Assembly: GCA_903876445.1 (NCBI GenBank)
Contig: CAIQZX010000091.1
Coordinates: forward strand, 1 to 60,783
Direction of reading: 5' to 3'
From: an uncultured Pseudomonadota bacterium
GTDB taxonomy: Bacteria; Pseudomonadota; Gammaproteobacteria; Methylococcales; Methylomonadaceae
DNA: 60,783 bases
Numbering within the stretch: position 1 is the first letter of the stretch; each line of letters starts with the position of its first letter. The notes beneath the pieces are model-generated. The model was not told where the DNA came from. It was given only the letters and a program-made list of their open reading frames with translations, and did no database searches. Position numbers and translations under genes: made by a program. Shown here in pieces: positions 13,332 to 22,398 of the stretch.

Positions 13332-14516
13332 TTAAGTATTGCTGATTACTTTGGTTGCCCAATTGATACTTTCAATGTAAATTTCACCAATTATTTTCTG
13401 GTCAACATTAGAAAAGGTAATCGCACCTGTTTCCCAATGTTCATAACTTAATACGCAATTTAACGCTTCGCCACCAATTCCGTTATGTTTTAAAATTGCC
13501 TCTGTAACGTCATCGCCAAGTGGTAATTGTTCAAGTGCTTCATCCAGTGAAATATCTAAAATGCTGTCTAATGACGAAAGCATACCAATTAAAAAGAAAT
13601 TTTCTGTTTTTTGTCCGATAGCTTTGGCGAGTAATTCGCACATTTTTCCGCGAATTAACGCATTTTGCATAACAACAACGGGCTTATCTGATAACGATGA
13701 CAACATCAAAATGTTAATCCAACGTTTTAATTCATTCATGCCTAGATATGAAACAGCTTGATTGATAGAGTTGATTTTGGATGGAAGCGAAAAAAATGCT
13801 GAATTGATGTAATGCAATAATTTGTAACTTAGTCCCACATCTTCAGAAATCACGTTCGTTAATTCATCAAATTCAACAGTTGGATTATTGATTGTTGTTA
13901 ATAAACGAATGGCGGCGAGTTGATTTACTCCCATTCGTTTGCCTTCAACTAAATTGGGTTTACTGAAAAAGAAACCCTGAAAATAGTCACAACTTAATTC
14001 AAGTAAATACTGGTATTCAGTGTAGGTTTGGACGTTTTTAACCAAAACTTTTAAGTCATAAACGCTAAGTTGAGCAATGGCATCACGAACTTTTGTTCCC
14101 CCCATTTCTGAAATATCTAATGTAACCATGTTGATAAATTCAACAACTGGTTTTAATTCTTCAGTAAAAACAAAATCTTCTAATGCAATTAAATAGCCTT
14201 TTTCTGACATTTCCTGCAAATTATTGATAATGCGCCAATCAATTTTTACGTCACCTAATACACAAATCACAATTTGTTCTTTTGGTAATAATAACGGCGT
14301 TTTATCTAAGATATTTTGCGTTCCGAAATTGATAAAAGCACGATTTTCATCAACGATATTTTTAATGCCTACGTTTAAAATCGTATCGATGATAATTTGA
14401 TTAGCTTCATTTTTGCTATTTGAATTTAATCCCTGTTGACGAAATAAAAGCTCATAAGCGTAAATGTTAAGTTTTTTGTCGAGAATTTGTTGCCGTCCAA
14501 TAATAAAATCTGTCAT
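13332..14516 (-). CDS. EAL-HDOD family signalling protein (degenerate EAL)
   Basis: IIGRQQILDKKLNIYAYELLFRQ (YuxH-like EAL start) followed by a HDOD-like region (YKLLHYINSAFFSLPSKINSINQAVSYLGMNELKRW). Confidence 0.8.
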   Translation of the reverse strand: MTDFIIGRQQILDKKLNIYAYELLFRQQGLNSNSKNEANQIIIDTILNVGIKNIVDENRAFINFGTQNILDKTPLLLPKEQIVICVLGDVKIDWRIINNLQEMSEKGYLIALEDFVFTEELKPVVEFINMVTLDISEMGGTKVRDAIAQLSVYDLKVLVKNVQTYTEYQYLLELSCDYFQGFFFSKPNLVEGKRMGVNQLAAIRLLTTINNPTVEFDELTNVISEDVGLSYKLLHYINSAFFSLPSKINSINQAVSYLGMNELKRWINILMLSSLSDKPVVVMQNALIRGKMCELLAKAIGQKTENFFLIGMLSSLDSILDISLDEALEQLPLGDDVTEAILKHNGIGGEALNCVLSYEHWETGAITFSNVDQKIIGEIYIESINWATKVISNT

Positions 14517-14579
14517 ATCATTTCACTTTAAAGGTTATAAAAATAAATTAAACACCCACACAAATGTGAGGTATTCATT

Positions 14580-14598
14580 CGTAGTATATATTACTACG
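14580..14598. promoter_or_regulatory. Palindrome CGTAGTA-TATAT-TACTACG in divergent intergenic region (EAL-HDOD / carbonic anhydrase)
   Basis: 7-bp perfect inverted repeat between divergently transcribed genes. Confidence 0.35.
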
Positions 14599-14718
14599 GA
14601 TAAGCGTTTGTAATTCAGTCGCGTTTTAAAAATCAATGTTTCACCTGTTACACTATCAATGCTTTTTTATTAAAGGAAAAGCGAGAGGCTTTTTTAAATT
14701 TTAACAATGAGGTGTTTT

Positions 14719-15297
14719 ATGTCAAAAGTTCTCAATGAAGTTTTACTTGCTAACCGTAGTTATGTCGCTGGTTTTGAAAAAGGTGATTTAGCTATGCCGC
14801 CTGCACGTCAATTTGCAATTTTGACTTGCATGGATGCGCGTTTAGATCCGGCTAAATATGCAGGTTTGAGCGAAGGCGACGCGCACGTTATTCGTAATGC
14901 CGGTGGTCGAGCAAGCGATGATGCGATTCGTTCACTCGTGATTTCTTACAAATTACTCGGCACAAAAGAATGGTTTGTGATTCATCACACGAATTGCGGT
15001 ATGGAAACATTCACAGACGACATAATGCGTAATTTACTTTCAACCAGTTTGAAAACCGCTTCTATCGATGAAAATGGTTGGCATGATTGCTGTGAAGGCG
15101 GCGGTTCACATGAAGCAAAACATATTGCATGGCTCACAATTAGTGATTTGGCACAAAGTGTTGTCGAAGATGTAACACGCATTAAAAATCATCCACTTGT
15201 CCCTTCAGATATTCCTGTTTATGGTTATATTTACGACGTTAAAACAGGTGGGTTAATTGAAGTACCTGAAGCCACGAAAATTGGCGCGGTAAATTAA
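14719..15297 (+). CDS. Beta-class carbonic anhydrase-like protein
   Basis: [38 protein letters not shown] (C-DxR-H-C zinc motif). Confidence 0.92.
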   Translation: MSKVLNEVLLANRSYVAGFEKGDLAMPPARQFAILTCMDARLDPAKYAGLSEGDAHVIRNAGGRASDDAIRSLVISYKLLGTKEWFVIHHTNCGMETFTDDIMRNLLSTSLKTASIDENGWHDCCEGGGSHEAKHIAWLTISDLAQSVVEDVTRIKNHPLVPSDIPVYGYIYDVKTGGLIEVPEATKIGAVN

Positions 15298-15306
15298 ATA
15301 AAACGT

Positions 15307-15333
15307 CGCTCACGCTTTATATAAACGTGAGCG
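15307..15333. terminator. Hairpin CGCTCACG...CGTGAGCG downstream of carbonic anhydrase
   Basis: 8-bp perfect stem just after the stop codon; no strong T-tract. Confidence 0.4.
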
Positions 15334-15551
15334 ATTCAGGCAAATCCACCAATTTAAAAATAAAAAAGGGGCATTTCACCTATTTTTATCAGTTAACACT
15401 TACTTTTAAATTTTAAAAAGTTTTATTTATCATAAAGATAATAAAAATTTTAAATTGGCATATTTATCGCTGTATGCTAATCGAAAGCGTTTTCAACTGT
15501 TGGTTAGATGCTTTAAGTTTTATTAACAAAGCCGTTTAAAAGAGGTTATTT

Positions 15552-17111
15552 ATGCAAAAAAATCATGGATTTACGACGTTATCAAATTTCAATTCGCTAT
15601 TTGACGATTTTAATTCAATGTTTAATTTCAATTCATTTTCGTTTTCTTATCGAAAATACACACCGCCCGTTACAACGACTAAGGGGGCGGATGTTAACTT
15701 AGGCGTTGGTCTGTCTTATACAGTTAAAAACAACGGATTGAATATTCATGGCAATACCGGTTTTGAAAAAGTAACGATTTCTCAAAATGTAAGTGGTATC
15801 AAAATAGATTCTGCTGTGGAATCCGTTACTTTCAAAGGCGTTAATTTTAATTCGGGATTGCTTGTTTCTTCACAAGGTAGCCTTGCTATCAATTCAACAT
15901 CTGGAAATCTAGCGACATTAAATTTAACTGCGAATCATAATGAATCGTTAAATTTCAGTAACGCGGTTGGAACGGCAACGCTTGATAGTTCTGGAAATGG
16001 CATTTTTAATTTGTCTCAAATTCAATTAGATAAAAATCAAAATTATGCTGTTTTAAACAATGATTTGATTGTTTATGGTAATTCTGGACAAGAAAAAGTC
16101 ACGCTCGGTCATGATATAACAGGCGTGTCGGTTTCTAATATGGTTGAAACGGTAGCGATTGACGGAAATTTCAAAGACTATTCCTATGATGTTCAAGGTG
16201 GAACCGTTGTTGTCAGCAGTATTTCTAATGGAAATGATGTAGCGTTTATTGATGTAAATAGTGGCTCGACAGGTACTCAAATTCAATTTGCCGATAAAAC
16301 ACTGAATGCGACATGGGAAACCAACGGTTCATTTGGACGCTGGAGCTATTGGAACGTTGTTGTCACAGATCCGACTACACCTGCTGCATCGACTATCATT
16401 TCTGGAGGCTCAAATTTGCCTTATGTGATTGATTTCAGTCAAACTAATTTAGGGGGTTATCTTTCTGATGTGGAAGCTGTTGTTAAAACTGCATTGGATA
16501 ATATCGGACAATATGTAAAAAGTACCGTGCCATTTAATTTGCAAGTTTTAACAGAGCAGACTTCATCAAGAACATTGGCGGAAACGAGTGCGTCTATGGT
16601 TACTGTAGCGGGACAAAATGGCGTAACACAAGCGACCACTTTTGTTGCTGAAGCTACTTCTGGAACAAACTCGAATGGCTCATCATCTGATGCAACGCTT
16701 TATATCAACTTAGCCAATCTAAACAAAATGGCATTTGATGGTACGCCCGCTGCAAATCAATATGATTTAACAAGTATTGTCACGCACGAAATTTTGCATG
16801 GTTTAGCATTTACTGGAAATCTCGAATCAGCGGGCGCGAGAACGGCTTACGATTCATTAGTGACACTGCAAAATAATTCGCCTGTTTTCACTGGTTCTCA
16901 TGCTGAGGCATTAAACGGTAATGCGCCTATTTTGTTAGATTCTGCAAGTGCTGGTGATGGTTCTGCGTATTATCATGTTGTGAATGCAAATGATTTGATG
17001 GCGGATTCCATTGGAAAAGGAGAAGTGCGAACGATTTCATCATTAGATGTCGCGATGCTTCAGGATATGGGGCTAACAATTGTTGGCACGCCGCCTACAA
17101 CAATCGCTTAA
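15552..17111 (+). CDS. Putative secreted zinc metalloprotease with N-terminal beta-repeat region
   Basis: HEILHGLAF (HExxH) and DVAMLQDMGLTI near the C-terminus; two ~90-aa repeats upstream; no classical signal peptide. Confidence 0.65.
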   Translation: MQKNHGFTTLSNFNSLFDDFNSMFNFNSFSFSYRKYTPPVTTTKGADVNLGVGLSYTVKNNGLNIHGNTGFEKVTISQNVSGIKIDSAVESVTFKGVNFNSGLLVSSQGSLAINSTSGNLATLNLTANHNESLNFSNAVGTATLDSSGNGIFNLSQIQLDKNQNYAVLNNDLIVYGNSGQEKVTLGHDITGVSVSNMVETVAIDGNFKDYSYDVQGGTVVVSSISNGNDVAFIDVNSGSTGTQIQFADKTLNATWETNGSFGRWSYWNVVVTDPTTPAASTIISGGSNLPYVIDFSQTNLGGYLSDVEAVVKTALDNIGQYVKSTVPFNLQVLTEQTSSRTLAETSASMVTVAGQNGVTQATTFVAEATSGTNSNGSSSDATLYINLANLNKMAFDGTPAANQYDLTSIVTHEILHGLAFTGNLESAGARTAYDSLVTLQNNSPVFTGSHAEALNGNAPILLDSASAGDGSAYYHVVNANDLMADSIGKGEVRTISSLDVAMLQDMGLTIVGTPPTTIA

Positions 17112-17135
17112 ATTTTTCTTGCCCACAGTAAAACA

Positions 17136-18026
17136 ATGCGTGTTTTTTTAGCTTATTTGGGAATGGTTTTATTGTGGGCGACGACACCGCTAGCAATTAA
17201 ATGGAGCGTCAATGGAATGGGTTTTTTGTGGGGCGTAACGTCACGCATGACTATTGGCGCATTTTGCATGGTGGCATTATTGTTATTTTTCAAAAAACGT
17301 TTGCCTTTAACACGCTCGGCTTTATTAACGTATATCGCGGTTGCTGTCCAAATTTATGGTGCAATGACCGTTGTTTATTGGGCAGCTCAATTTATTCCAT
17401 CCGGTTGGATTTCAGTAATTAGTGGTTTAACACCTCTCGTTACTGCTATTTTTGCAGCGATTTGGTTACATGAACGCAGTCTAACGATAGGGAAAATTCT
17501 TTCATATCTTATTGGAATTCTTGGATTATCGATTATGTTTGGTTCTGCGGGAGAATTTAGTTCAACGGCGATACTGGGCATTTTTGGGGTATTAGGCTCT
17601 ATTTCGTTGCAAGCGATTAGTGCTATAGGTATCAAAAGAATTCGCGCTCAACTGCCTGTTTTGACACAAGTCACGGGTGGTTTGTTATTGGCGATGCCGC
17701 TTTATTTTGTGACATGGGATACATTCGACGGACAAGTTCCTTTGCAATTCTCATTGACCACGTTTCTTTCGGTATTATATTTAGGTGTGATTGCCACGCC
17801 AGCGGGATTTTTGCTGTATTATTATTTGTTGTCACAACGTTCAGCAACTCAAGTTTCACTTGTCACACTTGCATCACCAGTGCTTGCGCTTTGGTTAGGG
17901 CATTACGCCAATTACGAACCGATGACATTGCAAATTATCATTGGCACTACATTGATTTTATTAGCATTAGTGATACACAATTTTTTTGATCGGTTTATAA
18001 AAACGCACAAAAAAATTATCGTTTAG
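17136..18026 (+). CDS. DMT-superfamily (EamA) transporter
   Basis: ~10 TM; two EamA-like halves. Confidence 0.88.
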   Translation: MRVFLAYLGMVLLWATTPLAIKWSVNGMGFLWGVTSRMTIGAFCMVALLLFFKKRLPLTRSALLTYIAVAVQIYGAMTVVYWAAQFIPSGWISVISGLTPLVTAIFAAIWLHERSLTIGKILSYLIGILGLSIMFGSAGEFSSTAILGIFGVLGSISLQAISAIGIKRIRAQLPVLTQVTGGLLLAMPLYFVTWDTFDGQVPLQFSLTTFLSVLYLGVIATPAGFLLYYYLLSQRSATQVSLVTLASPVLALWLGHYANYEPMTLQIIIGTTLILLALVIHNFFDRFIKTHKKIIV

Positions 18027-18102
18027 AATTAGCAAAACACATCCAAGATTTTCAAAATTTTGAATTCTTAATTTTTCGATAGGTCATTTTGGGAAGTTCA
18101 TA

Positions 18103-19179
18103 TTGAATGTTTTAACAAAATATATTGTGAAAGAAATTCTAAAAGGCGCATTTATCGCCTTAGTCTTACTTTTGACGTTATTTAATTTATTTACGCTGAC
18201 CGACGAATTGAAAGATGTCGGTAGAGGTTCTTATAATTTAACCGCCGTTTTCACTTATCTTGCACTGACTTCGCCACGAGTGTGTTATGAATTAGTGCCG
18301 GCTTCCGCGTTACTGGGTAGTTTATTTGTGTTAGGCGCAATGGGAAACCAGCGGGAATTGATTGCGATGAGAGCGGCGGGGGTATCGGTTTTTGGTATTA
18401 TTCAATCTGTTTTAGTGGCAGGTGTCATTTTAGCGATATTTTCAATTTTTATCGGCGAATTGATTGCACCAACGACGGAAGCAAAAGCGCAATTACTTAA
18501 AGCTACGGCTCAGAATCAGCCGCTTGTTTCAAATGCTCGTTACGGTCTCTGGTTACGCGAAGGTAGCAAATTCATTAACGTTCGTAAATTGGAAAATAAT
18601 GGCGAATTAGCAGACATTAGTATTTATGAATTGAATAATCAGGCACGGCTACAAAGTGTTACGCACGCTGAAAAGGCGATTTATTTACAAAATGAACAAT
18701 GGCGTTTAGAAAATTTGAAACAATCACAAATATCCATTCAGCAAATGCAGGCAAACTCTCAAACAGCACAAATCTGGCAAACGACGATTGCGCCAGATTT
18801 GGTAAAAATTGCGGTGGTCAATCCGGATAATTTATCGTTACTTGATTTGGCGCAATATGTTCAGTTTTTGAAAAACAACCAACAAAAATCTCAAACATTT
18901 GAATTCGCTTTTTGGGGGCGGGTCGTAAATCCATTGGTTACATTTGTTATGTTACTGGTTGCAACGCCTTTTATAATTGGTGTTAAACGCGGTATCAACG
19001 TTGGAAGTCGCATGATGATTGGTGTTGTGATTGGAATGAGTTTTAATATTTTGGATAAAATTTTTGGTCACATAGGTTTAATTTATGATTTCAATCCATT
19101 TTTAATGGCAATTTTTCCAAGTTTATTCGTCAGTGGATTGAGTTTTTATGCTTTGCGCTATAATCTGAACAACGTATGA
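18103..19179 (+). CDS. lptG: LPS export ABC transporter permease LptG (TTG start)
   Basis: YIVKEILKGAFIALVLLLTLFNLFTLTDEL; MGNQRELIAMRAAGVSVFGI; YjgQ-type topology. Confidence 0.9.
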   Translation: MNVLTKYIVKEILKGAFIALVLLLTLFNLFTLTDELKDVGRGSYNLTAVFTYLALTSPRVCYELVPASALLGSLFVLGAMGNQRELIAMRAAGVSVFGIIQSVLVAGVILAIFSIFIGELIAPTTEAKAQLLKATAQNQPLVSNARYGLWLREGSKFINVRKLENNGELADISIYELNNQARLQSVTHAEKAIYLQNEQWRLENLKQSQISIQQMQANSQTAQIWQTTIAPDLVKIAVVNPDNLSLLDLAQYVQFLKNNQQKSQTFEFAFWGRVVNPLVTFVMLLVATPFIIGVKRGINVGSRMMIGVVIGMSFNILDKIFGHIGLIYDFNPFLMAIFPSLFVSGLSFYALRYNLNNV

Positions 19180-19245
19180 ATGTCGCCCCTAAATATAAAA
19201 TAAAAAAACATTCATTTTTATCCGCAAATACTCCTTTTTTAAAAA

Positions 19246-20496
19246 ATGCAAATTCATTTAAAAACATTAGGTTGTCGATTAAACGAAGCCGAATTAGAAA
19301 CTTGGGCGCAAGCCTTTCAAGCACAAGGACATTCGATTACACGCGATATTTTAACCGCGCAATTAGTGGTCATAAATTCTTGTGCAGTGACACAAGATGC
19401 CGCTCGAAAATCCCGTCAATTGATTCGTCGCATTCATCGTGAAAATCCTCATGCAAAATTGGTGGTTAGCGGGTGTTATGCCACTTTAAATACGGATGAA
19501 GCACAATCTCTTTTAGGTGTTGATTTAGTCGTTAGCAATAAAGATAAAGAAAATTTGGTTGAAAAAGCATTAAGCGAATTGAACTTTGACACCATGCCAG
19601 CAATGGCAACTGAACCCGCTGAAATCGCATTATTTACACGCGGTCGGCAACGTGCTTTTGTGAAAGTACAAGATGGTTGCCGTTATCGCTGTACATTTTG
19701 TATTGTAACTGTTGCGCGAGGTGAAGAAACCAGCCGCTCCATTTTTGATGTAGTTTCAGAAATCAATACGTTGCACGCGCAAGGCATCAATGAAGTGATT
19801 TTAACGGGCGTTCATTTAGGCGGTTATGGTAGCGATAATAACGAAAATATCGTTTCCTTAATTCAAGCTATTTTGACACAAACCCAAATTCCCCGTTTAC
19901 GATTAGGTTCATTGGAACCGTGGGAATTAAATGATGAGTTTTTTGAATTATTTACTAATTCACGTTTGATGCCGCATTTACATCTACCATTGCAAAGTGG
20001 TTCGGATTCCGTTTTGAAACGTATGGCGCGGCGTTGTAAAACGGATGAGTACGCGCAAATGTTAAAGCGATTGCGTCAAATTCCGAACTTCAACATCACG
20101 ACAGATATTATTGTTGGCTTTCCAAATGAAACGAATGAAGAATGGCAAGAAAGTTTTGAATTTATTAAGCAATGTGGTTTTGGGCATATTCATATTTTCA
20201 CTTATTCGCCGCGCGAAGGCACAAAAGCTGCGACGTTACCAAATCCCGTTTCGCATGAAATCAAAAAACAACGCAGTGAACAATTACATCGTTTAGCTGA
20301 AGAAATGAAACAGATGTTTTATCAACAAAATATTGGACAAACTCTTGATGTTTTATGGGAAGGTCAGCGCGAAGAGTTGGAAAATGGTAACGTGAAAATC
20401 TTTGGTTATACGCCTAATTATTTACGAGTAGCGCGGGAAATAAATAAAAATGAATCTCTGGAAAATCACATTACAACATTCCAATTGAATGATTGA
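19246..20496 (+). CDS. mtaB: tRNA (t6A37) C2-methylthiotransferase MtaB
   Basis: LKTLGCRLNEAELETW; radical SAM CRYRCTFCIV; VDIIVGFPNETNEEW-like (TDIIVGFPNETNEEW). Confidence 0.93.
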   Translation: MQIHLKTLGCRLNEAELETWAQAFQAQGHSITRDILTAQLVVINSCAVTQDAARKSRQLIRRIHRENPHAKLVVSGCYATLNTDEAQSLLGVDLVVSNKDKENLVEKALSELNFDTMPAMATEPAEIALFTRGRQRAFVKVQDGCRYRCTFCIVTVARGEETSRSIFDVVSEINTLHAQGINEVILTGVHLGGYGSDNNENIVSLIQAILTQTQIPRLRLGSLEPWELNDEFFELFTNSRLMPHLHLPLQSGSDSVLKRMARRCKTDEYAQMLKRLRQIPNFNITTDIIVGFPNETNEEWQESFEFIKQCGFGHIHIFTYSPREGTKAATLPNPVSHEIKKQRSEQLHRLAEEMKQMFYQQNIGQTLDVLWEGQREELENGNVKIFGYTPNYLRVAREINKNESLENHITTFQLND

Positions 20497-20800
20497 CATC
20501 CACCGCTACTAAAAACCCATGGAAAGTATCTATTCACACCGTCAACACAGAAGCTATGAAAGTTTTACTCTGCTCTTGTGTGCGTTTAAAGTCTGGCTGT
20601 TTTATAAAGCCACTAAGCGTAACGAATTTTTTAACGTGAAACTTGGTTTTCGTTCCACGAAAAGCATTCTACATGAATAATAACTTAATACAAAAAAATA
20701 GATTATATTGATAATCATAGATTAAAGTGAGCGGTTACTTACCCTTAAAGCCTCGCCGTTCAGGGCGCGGCTTTAAGGGCTAAAATCGTAAAAAGTAGTT
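20494..20800 (+). mobile_element. Possible ORF-less IS200/IS605-like remnant between mtaB and lptF
   Basis: Left edge TTGACATCC (TGA is the mtaB stop), identical to the element at 42990; right edge CTTAC followed by hairpin CCCTTAAAGCC-T-CGCC-GTTCAG-GGCG-C-GGCTTTAAGGG, typical subterminal palindrome style. Confidence 0.45.
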
Positions 20801-20855
20801 GTGACAAACCGTACGCCTAAGTTTTAAAACATTTTTCACAAACGGCATCATCCAG

Positions 20856-21941
20856 TTACTTTTTCGCTAAAAGTTGCAAGGCTAGCCACCGCCAGCCGTA
20901 AAATTTCGCCAGTAAAAAACTGCCGATTAAAATCAATAAAAAATTCACACTCATCAATCCGATCCATGGCGGAATGGTTTGTTTTAAAACCCAATTTTGC
21001 GAAATACTCAGCAAATTTCCATAACTGAAATAAATCAAAAAACCCACTAACATATTGCCGTAAATTCCACCGCGTGGTGATAACTCCGCAAGTGGCACGG
21101 CAATAAATCCCAGTAATAAAATGCCCAATGGCACAGCAAAACGGCGTTGTATTTCAGCCGCATCAATACTTGTTCCCGATTGCCATAATTCGACAAACGA
21201 TGTCGCCTGTTTAGCAATAATCAATGGCGACACTTTAGTATCAATTCTTACCGCGTAATCGTCGAAACGTTCAATGGCATAATTTAGCTCCCCCGCTTTG
21301 CCTTGAACCCGTTCACCATTTTTCAAAACCATATATTGTCCATCTTCTAAATCCATCAGTTTTCCGGATTCGGCGTTGATAATCGCAACAGAATCGGCTT
21401 GTCGATGCTGAACAAAAACATGGTGTAATTGTTTATGATCATCAATATTTTCAACATAAAAAACAATATCGCCGTGACTGTATTCGCTAAATTTTCCCGC
21501 CACCAATCCGCGCAAATCAGCAGATTCTTGGTCATGATGTGTTCGCGCTTCAATTTGACTTTCCGCCCAAGGCGAAATGGTTAACGATAAACTTGTAGCG
21601 AACAAACTTAATGGCACTAAAACCAAAAAAACCGCGCGGTAAATTGTCCAAATTCCGCCACCCGCAGATGAAATGGCTGCCATTTCTTGGTCACGATACA
21701 TTCGCCCTAAAACCATTAACACCGCCATAAACGTGGCTGCAGGTAAAAATGTTACGCACGCAATTAACATTTTTAAACTCAAAATCACAAATAACGTATC
21801 ACTCGCAATTTGTCCTTCGATTACTTGATCAAGCACTCGAAGAAATTTTCGGCTTACAATGATTACGACTAACACAGACAAAACAGCGGATAACGTTTTT
21901 GTTAAATCGCGCATAATCATTTTGTTTATTACACTAATCAA
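20856..21941 (-). CDS. lptF: LPS export ABC transporter permease LptF
   Basis: LGRMYRDQEMAAISSAGGG; SPWAESQI; PLAELSPRGGIYGNMLVGFLIYFSYGNLL. Confidence 0.93.
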   Translation of the reverse strand: MISVINKMIMRDLTKTLSAVLSVLVVIIVSRKFLRVLDQVIEGQIASDTLFVILSLKMLIACVTFLPAATFMAVLMVLGRMYRDQEMAAISSAGGGIWTIYRAVFLVLVPLSLFATSLSLTISPWAESQIEARTHHDQESADLRGLVAGKFSEYSHGDIVFYVENIDDHKQLHHVFVQHRQADSVAIINAESGKLMDLEDGQYMVLKNGERVQGKAGELNYAIERFDDYAVRIDTKVSPLIIAKQATSFVELWQSGTSIDAAEIQRRFAVPLGILLLGFIAVPLAELSPRGGIYGNMLVGFLIYFSYGNLLSISQNWVLKQTIPPWIGLMSVNFLLILIGSFLLAKFYGWRWLALQLLAKK

Positions 21942-22014
21942 AAACTACACTCCTGCAAAAAAGATTTAATTATAGTATCGTTGCTTTTTTAAAAACTATT
22001 CAAGCCATAAAATC

Positions 22015-22398
22015 ATGACAAAAAATTGCCCTTGTGGTTCAACGCTTTTTTATGCGGATTGCTGCCAACCTTTTCACGATAATAAAACCTTGCCTAGAAC
22101 TGCTGAAGCCTTAATGCGTTCACGTTACAGCGCGTATGTGTTGCAAAATACCGAGTATCTATTGGCAACGTGGTACAAATCAACCCGCCCAAAACATCTC
22201 GATTTTTCAGATGAAAATGTAAATTGGCAAAACTTAGAAATTTTACATACCAAAAAAGGCAGCGCGAAAGATGACAAGGGGAGGGTAGAATTTAATGCGT
22301 TTTATGTTCAAGATGGAGAATCACGGCTGATACACGAAATCAGCCGTTTTAAAAAAATTGATGGTCGTTGGTTTTATATCGATGGCGTTTTAGATTAG
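22015..22398 (+). CDS. YchJ family (SEC-C, NTF2-like) protein
   Basis: CPCGSTLFYADCCQPFH; LMRSRYSAYVL; W...RWFYIDG. Confidence 0.9.
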   Translation: MTKNCPCGSTLFYADCCQPFHDNKTLPRTAEALMRSRYSAYVLQNTEYLLATWYKSTRPKHLDFSDENVNWQNLEILHTKKGSAKDDKGRVEFNAFYVQDGESRLIHEISRFKKIDGRWFYIDGVLD

